This document shows positions 8,338-16,202 of a stretch of 16,202 bases of DNA, piece after piece (the first letter of the stretch is position 1; each line of letters begins with the position of its first letter). The stretch spans positions 1-16,202 of the forward strand of contig JANXNO010000074.1 in assembly GCA_025354075.1 (NCBI GenBank), read 5' to 3'. The position numbers were made by a program, and so were the translations under genes. Below the pieces are notes generated by a model. The model worked only from the letters and a program-made list of their open reading frames with translations. It ran no database searches and was not told the origin of the DNA. The DNA is from Burkholderiales bacterium (lineage in GTDB: Bacteria > Pseudomonadota > Gammaproteobacteria > Burkholderiales > Casimicrobiaceae).

Positions 8338-8359
8338 ACCTGAGCCGGGGTGCTCAGGT
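8338..8359 (-). repeat. Perfect 8-bp hairpin immediately after the anchor-subunit stop
   Basis: On the minus strand ACCTGAGC and GCTCAGGT are exact reverse complements around the loop ACCCCG, starting at the base after the TGA of the SdhC-like gene. It separates the iron-sulfur/anchor genes from the tctC-like gene, which has its own strong SD. No U run follows (CTGAAGTAATAGC), so it may be an mRNA-end, stability or partial-termination hairpin that sets different expression levels. Confidence 0.5.
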
Positions 8360-8734
8360 TCACGAAAGCATGATCGCACCGAGCAGTACGCCCACGGCAA
8401 CGCTGGCCGCCAGCGCAACTGCGATCCACAGTTTTCGCGTGCCGTGCCACTGACCGAATTCGATGACCAGCAGCCGTATGCCACCCGCCATGTGTGCGGT
8501 GAGCAAAATGACCAAGCCCCACTCGGCAAATTTGAACAATGGTGCATCCGTCCAGAGCAGAAAACCGTCGAGCGCGGCAGCGCCTTGCAGACTGGTACTT
8601 AACGCCCAGAAATGCAATGGCAGAAAGAGCGCAAGCGCGATGCCGGAGATGCGGTGGACCACGAACGCCCAATATCCTGCGTTGCCACGTGCGCGCCAAT
8701 CGTTGCGGCGCATGTTTAGTGTTTCAGCCGACAT
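8360..8734 (-). CDS. SdhC-like cytochrome b556 membrane anchor subunit
   Basis: 124 residues with three hydrophobic segments (about 22-45, 69-91, 103-122). The SdhC-type signature HRISG (His27, Arg28, Ser30) precedes helix 1, where Ser and Arg of the E. coli family help bind quinone. His41 is in LPLHFW. His81 in LLTAHMAGGIRLL is at the place of the heme b ligand in SdhC. It would anchor the hydrophilic subunits to the inner membrane and pass electrons to quinone. ATG 8734 overlaps the end of the preceding anchor gene by 11 bases; ATG 8713 (MRRNDW) is an alternative, and neither has a strong SD. No upstream gene-free space is present, so translation is probably coupled. Confidence 0.82.
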   Translation of the reverse strand: MSAETLNMRRNDWRARGNAGYWAFVVHRISGIALALFLPLHFWALSTSLQGAAALDGFLLWTDAPLFKFAEWGLVILLTAHMAGGIRLLVIEFGQWHGTRKLWIAVALAASVAVGVLLGAIMLS

Positions 8735-9065
8735 AGACGCCCCACACTGCACGCAGGCCAAGCACGGTCAGAAGCAGCGTGACCAAAAGCAACGCGATAT
8801 GCAGTGATCGTCCGCGCCACTGCATCCATTCTTCGGCAATACGGGCGAGTCCAATTGGCGCATGCACCACTACGCTCAGAACAAATACGAAGTAAAAAAT
8901 CGCGAAGGAAAAATTTCCGCGTGTGCGTGCCAGAATTTCCGCCGCCGAGAGCCCGCCCCGCATCGCGTACAAAATCGTCACCAGATGCACCAGCACGCAG
9001 AGCGCGAGCAGCATTGCGCTGATGCGCTGCGCGTACCAGAGCTTGGCCTGCGTCGACGCTTTCAA
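8724..9065 (-). CDS. Second SDH/FRD membrane anchor subunit (SdhD-like), TTG start
   Basis: 113 residues with three hydrophobic segments (about 16-34, 52-72, 88-108), the plan of a small SDH anchor. YAQRISAM near the N-terminus is the quinone-side motif, and His27 (LVHLVTILYAMRGG) and His68 (VVHAPIG) are candidates for heme or quinone contacts. The start is TTG at 9065, overlapping the iron-sulfur gene stop (TTGA), with GGAGAG five bases upstream; no ATG gives the conserved N-terminus. Together with the SdhC-like protein it completes a two-anchor SDH/FRD complex. Whether the pair carries one heme, two or none cannot be settled from the sequence alone. Confidence 0.8.
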   Translation of the reverse strand: MKASTQAKLWYAQRISAMLLALCVLVHLVTILYAMRGGLSAAEILARTRGNFSFAIFYFVFVLSVVVHAPIGLARIAEEWMQWRGRSLHIALLLVTLLLTVLGLRAVWGVYVG

Positions 9066-9787
9066 TCCAGCTCTCCGCGAATGGCTGCACGCGCTGCGAG
9101 TCGCTTGAGACCGCTAATGCCTGCGGTCGGTTCGATGCCTTTGGGACAACGCTCGGAGCATGTGGTGTGTGTGTGGCAGGCGTGGCAACCTGAGTCGCCG
9201 GCAACTGACTTAAGTCGGTCGTTCTGCGCTGCATCGCGCACATCATTGACCAGTGACCAGGCGCGATTGAGTGCTGCGGGGCCAAGGTAATCGGGCCGCC
9301 AGCTCACCGTGTCGCACGACGCATAACAGACGCCGCAACCGATGCACTCGATAGCGGCATCCACCTTCTTGCGCTCGGGCGAATCCGGCTTAACGTTGCT
9401 GAACTCGTCGTCGCGCGTCAGCGTACCGGTGAATTGTCCTTTTGCTTTTGCCCATTTGTCGAAAAATTCTGACATGTCCGTGGTCAGATCTTTGATGATC
9501 GGCAGGTTGGAGAGGGGCGCCAGCTCCAGAACGTCGTCGCGCGCCTCATCCGTCACTTTGGCCACATGTGTGCGACACGTCCAGCGCGCGACGCCATTGA
9601 CCGACATCGCGCAGGAACCACACATGCCGACGCGGCACGAAAAGCGGTAACTCAGCGACGGATCGAGTGAACGCTGCACGTACGTCACAACATCAAGCAC
9701 GCTCTGACTCGCAAGCCTCGGCACTTCATAGGCGACAAATGCGCCTTGCTGCCCACCCCGCCAAATCTTGACTTTGAGCGGACGCAT
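9062..9787 (-). CDS. SdhB/FrdB-like iron-sulfur subunit
   Basis: 241 residues from ATG 9787 (MRPLKVKIWRGG), the family-typical start; ATG 9805 and TTG 9829 are in-frame alternatives. The N-terminal ferredoxin domain has 2Fe-2S ligands Cys51, Cys56, Cys59, Cys71 (SCRVGMCGSC...WTC). The C-terminal domain has CIGCGVCYASC (148, 151, 154, 158) and Cys204, Cys210, Cys214 in CHTHTTCSERCP, giving the 4Fe-4S and 3Fe-4S sets. Cys201 is an extra Cys just before. It relays electrons between the flavoprotein and membrane quinone. It is the first gene of the minus-strand run, divergent from the LysR gene; the flavoprotein gene comes only five genes later, an unusual order. Confidence 0.92.
   Translation of the reverse strand: MRPLKVKIWRGGQQGAFVAYEVPRLASQSVLDVVTYVQRSLDPSLSYRFSCRVGMCGSCAMSVNGVARWTCRTHVAKVTDEARDDVLELAPLSNLPIIKDLTTDMSEFFDKWAKAKGQFTGTLTRDDEFSNVKPDSPERKKVDAAIECIGCGVCYASCDTVSWRPDYLGPAALNRAWSLVNDVRDAAQNDRLKSVAGDSGCHACHTHTTCSERCPKGIEPTAGISGLKRLAARAAIRGELD
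9071..9076 (-). promoter_or_regulatory. Shine-Dalgarno site supporting the TTG start at 9065
   Basis: GGAGAG on the minus strand ends five bases before TTG 9065, inside the last codons of the iron-sulfur gene. Confidence 0.6.
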
Positions 9788-9809
9788 CAGCGACAACCCG
9801 ACCATGCCA

Positions 9810-9837
9810 AGAATACATTCTCGTAGCAATGACCCAA
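9810..9837 (-). promoter_or_regulatory. Candidate promoter for the SDH-like run
   Basis: On the minus strand TTGGGT (9832-9837) and TATTCT (9810-9815) are 16 bases apart, the best sigma-70-like pair before the iron-sulfur gene. Transcription would begin near 9803, leaving a short leader to ATG 9787. This is pattern matching only. Confidence 0.3.
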
Positions 9838-9846
9838 TACAGATTT

Positions 9847-9861
9847 CATAAATGGATTATG
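9847..9861. promoter_or_regulatory. Candidate LysR-type operator dyad
   Basis: CATAA and TTATG are exact inverted arms around five bases, in the divergent gap between the LysR gene and the SDH-like run. The centre is about 50 bases before the proposed start of the minus-strand transcript, where LysR-type regulators commonly bind. It does not contain an exact T-N11-A within the arms. Confidence 0.35.
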
Positions 9862-9900
9862 GCGGACGGAATGCGCCAGGAAAAGCGAATAATTGTCGCC

Positions 9901-9929
9901 TTAAGCTAAAGTTTTTCTTTACCTATGAA
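9901..9929 (+). promoter_or_regulatory. Candidate promoter of the LysR gene with an internal dyad
   Basis: TTAAGC (9901-9906) and TATGAA (9924-9929) are 17 bases apart. The spacer holds a second dyad, TAAAG and CTTTA around five T (9907-9921), which would suit binding by the regulator to its own promoter. Inference from pattern only. Confidence 0.3.
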
Positions 9930-9991
9930 CCTCCTGCGGCCTCCCGCTGACGACCTACCGGTCTAACCCTATTTAGCAAAAACAGCGACTG

Positions 9992-12054
<2,063 letters not shown>

Positions 12055-12914
12055 ATGCTCATTCGCGCAGTCGCTACCACCACGCCCGAAGCGCGTTACC
12101 CCACAGCGGAGTGCCTCACGGCTTGTTAGCAGTCCGACTGATTCGCGCGACTTGACGTGCGATCACATTTCATTGCGCGTACCGTGCTGCAACGCGACAA
12201 CGGGATCGAGGCGCGACGGCTTGCCGTTGATTCGCTCGACGAAGTATTCTCCATTGACCCGAACACACTGTCACAGCGCTTTCTCACCCATGCCCCGGTG
12301 CTTGCCGCGCGGGCGGGACAGCGCGCCCTGACCAAAAGCGGTCTTGATGGGCAGTCCATTGACGCCTTGGTTGTCAGCCCCTGCACCGGTTGTCTGTGCC
12401 CTGGTCTGACCGGACTTGTGATTGAACGACTGGGAATACGCGCTGACGTACAGGCATTTGACCTCTTCGGTAGGGGCTGTGCCGCAGCGCTGCCGAACCT
12501 GCAACTGGGTCGCGCATTACTGGCCTCAAGCGCATGCGACCACGTGCTCTCCATTTGCGTTGAGGTCAGTAGCGCAGCGACGTATCTCGACAACGACCCG
12601 AGTGTGTTGATCAGTGCGTGCCTGTTTGGCGATGGCGCGGGAGCTGCCGTGCCGACACGAAGCGCGGCACCAGGCGGCCGACGCATTGAGTGGATCGACA
12701 GCGCGTCGCTGATCGCGCCCGCCGAGCGTAAAGCACCGATGTTCGACCACATAGACGACATGCTGCGCAACATCCTCAGCCGTGCCGTCCCCACGCTGGC
12801 GGCGGACTATGCGCATCGAGTGCTCGACACCGTGATGGCCGCGCGGACCTCTGCAGTAGCGACGTGAGCGCGTGGATCATGCATGCCGGCGGGCGCGACG
12901 CACTGATGCACGCG
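12055..12914 (+). pseudogene. Type III polyketide synthase remnant (two stops, frameshift, no C-terminus)
   Basis: One reading frame gives LIRAVATTTPEARYP (typical N-terminus), then TAG (12127-12129) and TGA (12139-12141), then without frame change FARLDVRSHFIARTVL and the chalcone/stilbene-synthase-like body. The catalytic Cys is present in SPCTGCLCPGL (codon 12382-12384), and LFGDGAGAAV and the AFDL..GCAAALPNLQLGR region are clear. Near 12840-12848 the frame shifts and continues as SSDVSAWIMHAGGRD, with the catalytic His at 12882-12884. The final part with the catalytic Asn (GN motif) is absent: sequence passes into a methyltransferase-like tail. Intact relatives are about 350 residues and make resorcinols or pyrones from acyl-CoA or acyl-ACP. 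TGG to TGA and CAG to TAG are single-base changes that would restore WFARLD and Q. ATG 12022 is an alternative old start. It cannot make an active enzyme. Confidence 0.8.
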
Positions 12915-13175
12915 ATGGCGGCACGATGTGATCGGCTTTTCGCGTGCGAGCCCCGGCGCGCAGGGATCGCGCTGGCCGGCAGTCACCTGATCGGCGTGAT
13001 CGGTGCCAATGCCGTCACCCGTGAAGACGCTGTACTCAGCGTGCGTGCAGGCTTTCGTGACCGCGAGCTCACGCAGATGTGGCCGCCTCAGCGCGACGGC
13101 TGGCGGACTCAGGAATACGCCTCGGGCTTTTTCAGCCACTGCTTCCGCGCAGAGCGCGTGAGCGTCCACGGATGA
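12915..13175 (+). pseudogene. C-terminal remnant, probably a SAM-dependent methyltransferase
   Basis: In the same frame as the end of the polyketide synthase remnant, the sequence changes near 12910-12925 to RLFACEPRR, HLIGVIGANAVTREDAVLSV, AGFRDRELTQMWP and EYASGFFSHCF. I read this as the last third of a class I methyltransferase often found beside type III polyketide synthases; this is from memory of the family and not verified. The SAM-binding part is missing. Its TGA overlaps the start of the next remnant as ATGA (13172-13175), so the end looks original while the front was lost by deletion. Confidence 0.5.
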
Positions 13176-13519
13176 CCATGCAGTTCGATGCCCTTGTCGT
13201 TGGCACCGGCCCCACCGGATCGTCCGCTGCGATCCTGCTGGCGCGCGCTGGCTGGTCGGTTGCGTTGGTAGAAAAGCAGCGTTTTCCGCGCCGCAAAGTC
13301 TGTGGCAAATGCATCGCAGCCAGCAATCTGCCACTGCTCGACGCGCTCGGCATCGGCGCTGCGTTTGAAGCCGCTGCCGGGCCTGCGTTGCGGCACGTGG
13401 CCTTGATGCGGGGTGATCGCGAGGCTGTCGCCGCGTTGCCGCCCGCGCCAGTCAAGGCTCATCAATGGGGACGCGCTCTGGCGTTGACCGACTGGGTGCG
13501 CCTTACGCGCATCGATTGA
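13172..13519 (+). pseudogene. FAD-dependent oxidoreductase remnant, N-terminal third only
   Basis: From ATG 13172 the frame encodes FDALVVGTGPTGSSAAILLARAG (Rossmann FAD site GTGPTG), ALVEK, and FPRRKVCGKCIAASNLPLLDALG, a signature of the geranylgeranyl-reductase/halogenase-like flavoprotein group. Similarity holds to HQWGRAL (about 13478) and then stops: the next bases belong, in another frame, to a ketosynthase. The frame ends at TGA 13517-13519. About 115 residues remain of an expected 370-420. The ATGA overlap with the preceding remnant indicates an old operon. No functional enzyme is possible. Confidence 0.75.
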
Positions 13520-14591
13520 TAGCCCCACTGGCCGCCACAGCGTCGTTCGACACCACCCACTATTTCGATACCGCGAGGTCGCGCATGCTCAACCGCGCCC
13601 GTCAACTTGCGCTAGTGACTGCGCGCGATGCGCTCACCGATTCGCAAATCAGGATGAGCGACATCGACCGGAGTCGTGCCGGTGTTTTTGTCGGCACCGG
13701 AATGGCCGGCACACAATCCAACGACGATGACTACAAGACGCTTTATGGTGACGCGTCTGACCGTATCAAACCCTTCACTGTGCTGCTCGGCATGCACAAC
13801 GCGCCCGCAGGCTGGATTGGCATCGAGCATGGCTATCGCGGGCCCAATCTAACCTATTCCGCCGCGCGCTCCTCGTCTACCGTTGCAACGGGTGAGGCGT
13901 GGCTGCGCGTGGCGAGCAACAGCATTGACAGGGCGCTGGCCGGAGGCGCTGAAGCGCCGCTCTCATGCGGCTCACTGAAGGCGTGGGAGGCACTGCACAC
14001 GCTAGCCAGCATGGACGAGGAAGATGCAGCAACGTCGTGCAAACCCCTCTCAAATATCGTAGTGATATGGTGCTCGAAGCAGGGGACGCTGCCGGCGTGC
14101 GCGGCGCGACGATCCACGGTGAAATCATTGGCTACGGACTCAGCACCGACGCGGGTCACATCACGCGGCCCAGTGTCGACGGTCAGGCTGCGGCACTGCG
14201 TGCAACCCTGCAATCGGCGGCGCTTGCACCTTCAGACATCGATGCAATCAACGCGCACGGCACCGGCACTCTGGCCAATGATTCGACTGAAACCACCGCG
14301 ATCAAGACGGTGTTGGGCGACCACGCACGCAAGGTGCCGATCAGCGCAGCCAAGGCGATGCACGGCCATCTGCTCGGCGCGGCGGGTGCGCTTGAATGTG
14401 TGCTCTCGCTGCTGGCAATGCGGCATCAGGTTGCGCTGCCCACGTTGCACCTGAAAACACCCTACCCGGAGTGCGACCTAGACTACGTCGCTAACGTCGC
14501 GCGCGACAATACGGTGGTGCGGACGATGCTGTCAACCTCGTTTGCATTCGGTGGAACCAATGCGGTGCTGGTGTTGCGCACCGCCTCCTGA
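13465..14591 (+). pseudogene. Beta-ketoacyl-ACP synthase (FabF-like) remnant
   Basis: The frame opening at 13465 gives SGVDRLGAPYAHRLIAPLAA..FDTTHYFDTARSRMLNRARQLAL, so about the first 35-40 residues are missing. The catalytic nucleophile site reads TYSAARSSS: the expected Cys is Arg (CGC, 13867-13869). After CKPLS the frame shifts at about 14050-14054 (loss of one A would explain it) and continues KYRSDMVLEAGDAA; the expected GEGA..LVL stretch of about nine residues is absent. The rest is well kept: the His motifs NAHGTGT and KAMHGHLLGAAGA, then FAFGGTNAVLVLR, and TGA at 14589-14591. Intact KAS II enzymes are about 410 residues and condense malonyl-ACP with acyl-ACP. The three separate lesions make this a clear pseudogene. 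Confidence 0.85.
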
Positions 14592-14596
14592 TGCCG

Positions 14597-15415
14597 TCAC
14601 CCGCGTCGCTGCTGCTGAAACCAGCGAACGAGTTCGATGGTGGTAACGCAGAACGCGAGCCACGCTGCGCCGGTCGCAAAACCCGCAATCACGTCGCTTG
14701 CAAAATGCACTCGCAGGAACAGGCGGCTACTGCCCACGGTGAGGGCGAGCGTGCTCGCCAGTATCAGCGCTGACAAATGCCAGCGAAACGGTAACAGACG
14801 AACTGCGAGATAGGCCAACATGCCGTAGGCGACGACCGATCCGGAACTGTGGCCGCTCGGGAAGCTGAAGCCGTCGGCAAGCGCCAACCCGTCCAGCCCG
14901 AGCGGACGCACTCGTGCAAATATCTGTTTGAGCGAAACGTTTAGCACGCTGTTGCCCGCCACCGCCGCCACCCAGCCAAGGGCGAGCCACCTGCGGCCCA
15001 GCGCGATGAGCGCAACAGCCACTGCAACGCACAGCCCGACGAGCGCAGCGGTGTCGCCCAAGTGGGTCAACGTCGCGAAGGTTTGCACTACCGGCGTCGC
15101 AATGCTGTCACGCATCGCGTCGGTAAACGCCCGATCCATCCGACTGAGCGTCTCTTGTGCGCCGAGCCTGCCCGATAGCTCGGCGAAGATGAAGCTGCCG
15201 AGCACCATCACCGTCATCCCGACGGCGAGACGCAAACTCGGGAAACGCATGGGCAACTGCGCAAATCGAAAGTCAGGGCCGCTGAAGCGCCGCACAATCC
15301 ACCAGCACCCATACGTCGCTGTGAGCGTCGCTGCGAGCACGGCAGAGAAAAGCGGTAACGCATGCGCCCCGGCCCACCGTGCGCATTGCTCCAGCAGTTG
15401 CGAGTCAGGCTGCAA
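14597..15415 (-). CDS. PAP2-family membrane phosphatase
   Basis: 272 residues if read from TTG 15415, which overlaps the metallophosphoesterase stop; TTG 15436, TTG 15460 and ATG 15529 are alternatives, so the start is uncertain. Several hydrophobic segments (about 20-40, 62-80, 122-139, 143-160, 193-210, 214-229, 242-262) mark an inner-membrane protein. All three PAP2 motifs are present: KQIFARVRP (Lys163, Arg170, Pro171), PSGH (186-189), and SRLFLRVHFASD (Arg231, catalytic His237, Asp241). Such enzymes remove phosphate from lipid phosphates such as undecaprenyl pyrophosphate or phosphatidic acid on the periplasmic side. It is probably co-transcribed with the metallophosphoesterase. It converges on the ketosynthase remnant with five bases between stops. 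Confidence 0.87.
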   Translation of the reverse strand: MQPDSQLLEQCARWAGAHALPLFSAVLAATLTATYGCWWIVRRFSGPDFRFAQLPMRFPSLRLAVGMTVMVLGSFIFAELSGRLGAQETLSRMDRAFTDAMRDSIATPVVQTFATLTHLGDTAALVGLCVAVAVALIALGRRWLALGWVAAVAGNSVLNVSLKQIFARVRPLGLDGLALADGFSFPSGHSSGSVVAYGMLAYLAVRLLPFRWHLSALILASTLALTVGSSRLFLRVHFASDVIAGFATGAAWLAFCVTTIELVRWFQQQRRG

Positions 15416-16202
15416 TGGCCTGCCGCAGCGGAGCAATCTCGGTGACTGTCGAGCGAACAAATGCGTCGGACGCAGCGGCGTAATCCCATTGCTCGACGAG
15501 GCAGCGCCCGTCCGGCGCATCAGTGCCACAACGTACGATGTTGACCGAATTTGGCATGGCGTCGCGGACGCGGGATGACACCGACGTGCCCGCCTGCACC
15601 GCCCACAGGGGTCGCATCAGATTCGACAAGGCCTTTACATACGGTAAATGAATGTGTCCGCCCATGACAATATCGCAACCTGCTTCTGCCCATCGCTGCA
15701 ACGCCAGCGCATACCCGCGCAGGCGATCATGCGCATCGGCGGCACGCATGACGGCGACCGGTTGATGCACCACGACCACCCGCAGCTGCCCGAAACGGGC
15801 GTGGCTGAGGGCAGCGGCGACACGGTCGATTTGTGCCAGGGAAACCTCGCCGTTCACATGTCGATACCACCGCGTTGTGTTGACGCAGAGCACCAGCAAA
15901 TCGGGGAAATCTTGTGTCGGCTCCAGCACCTTGCCGAACGCGCGCTGAAATCGTGCATACGGATTCAATAGCCGCGCACCCAGGTCATACAACGGAATAT
16001 CGTGGTTGCCCGGAATGGCTAAAAACGGCACGCCGAGACGATCCATGAAGTTGCGTGCCGCCTCAAACTGAACCGGTGCCGCCCGCTGTGTGATGTCGCC
16101 GGAGAGCACCACCAGATCGGGGTGCTGCATGCGGGCGAGGGATACAAGCGCTTCAACCACAGGCCGTTGCTCGGTGCCGAAATGTGGATCGGAGATTTGC
16201 AA
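15405..16202 (-). CDS. Calcineurin-like metallophosphoesterase (5' partial)
   Basis: The frame runs to the right edge; the first visible codon is TTG and LQISDPHFG is normally preceded by only a few residues, so the true start is probably just outside. Motifs of the two-metal phosphoesterase core are in order: DPHF (Asp5, His7), GDIT (35-38), GNHD (65-68), HQP (His146), GHIH (182-185). The size and motifs fit the CpdA/Icc class III phosphodiesterase branch, which can cleave cAMP or other phosphodiesters, but the substrate is not decided by sequence. No signal peptide is visible, so it is likely cytoplasmic. Its TGA (15405-15407) lies inside the start of the PAP2 gene. Confidence 0.87.
   Translation of the reverse strand: MQISDPHFGTEQRPVVEALVSLARMQHPDLVVLSGDITQRAAPVQFEAARNFMDRLGVPFLAIPGNHDIPLYDLGARLLNPYARFQRAFGKVLEPTQDFPDLLVLCVNTTRWYRHVNGEVSLAQIDRVAAALSHARFGQLRVVVVHQPVAVMRAADAHDRLRGYALALQRWAEAGCDIVMGGHIHLPYVKALSNLMRPLWAVQAGTSVSSRVRDAMPNSVNIVRCGTDAPDGRCLVEQWDYAAASDAFVRSTVTEIAPLRQAIAA

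Noticed and set aside
8716..9285. 189-residue minus-strand frame spanning the iron-sulfur and anchor genes
   Set aside because: It overlaps two well-supported genes in another frame and has low-complexity composition with no motif.
12127..12141. Reassigned or read-through stop codons in the polyketide synthase
   Set aside because: TAG ends the LysR gene and TGA ends several intact genes nearby, so neither codon is reassigned; no selenocysteine-type hairpin was seen; and further lesions downstream point to decay.
12126..12794. 222-residue minus-strand open frame opposite the polyketide synthase remnant
   Set aside because: Composition is Arg/Ser/Ala-rich with no family motif, and the plus strand carries clear type III polyketide synthase motifs.
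12807..13334. 175-residue minus-strand open frame opposite the methyltransferase and flavoprotein remnants
   Set aside because: No recognisable motif; the plus-strand frames keep FAD-binding and other motifs, so this is a shadow of GC-rich coding DNA.

Overview
The window looks like part of the chromosome of a GC-rich Gram-negative bacterium, most likely a betaproteobacterium of the Burkholderiales type. This rests on the Bug/TctC-type substrate-binding protein, the protein style of the succinate-dehydrogenase-like subunits and fumarase, and an OmpA-family envelope protein. It is an inference from family knowledge; no search was run.

Layout. Positions 2-928 (+) hold the 3' part of a peptidoglycan-binding, CHAP/NlpC-like hydrolase whose start lies outside the window. 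It converges on an OmpA-family lipid-free envelope protein (970-2007, -). A gene-free stretch of about 330 bases follows. From 9787 down to 2339 the minus strand carries a long co-directional run in transcription order: a succinate dehydrogenase/fumarate reductase-like iron-sulfur subunit, two small membrane anchors, a Bug-family periplasmic binding protein, both subunits of a two-part class I fumarase/tartrate-dehydratase-like enzyme, the SdhA/FrdA-like flavoprotein, and a ThDP-dependent acetolactate-synthase-like enzyme. Most junctions overlap or are a few bases long. A LysR regulator (9992-10891, +) is divergent from the run. Together they look like a regulated catabolic unit: take up a C4-dicarboxylate-like acid, oxidise it at the membrane, hydrate the double bond, and perhaps process a 2-oxo acid with the ThDP enzyme. 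The substrate is not known.

Adenylate kinase (adk, 10888-11538, -) meets the LysR gene tail to tail with overlapping stop codons. Upstream of adk is about 500 bases of apparently non-coding DNA, then (12055-14591, +) the most unusual part of the window: a decayed polyketide-type biosynthetic locus. It contains a type III polyketide synthase with two in-frame stops and a frameshift, fused into the C-terminal end of what looks like a methyltransferase; the first third of an FAD-dependent oxidoreductase; and, joined to it out of frame, a beta-ketoacyl-ACP synthase that lacks its N-terminus, has Arg in place of the catalytic Cys, and carries a frameshift and a small internal deletion. Flanking genes are intact, so this is local gene decay rather than poor sequence.

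The right end (minus strand) has a PAP2-family membrane phosphatase overlapping the end of a calcineurin-like metallophosphoesterase, whose first few codons run off the window.

I see no tRNA, rRNA, CRISPR array, insertion sequence or phage module. I do not see a clearly new defence or mobile system; the two things most worth follow-up are the split SDH-like/fumarase/Bug operon and the decayed polyketide locus.
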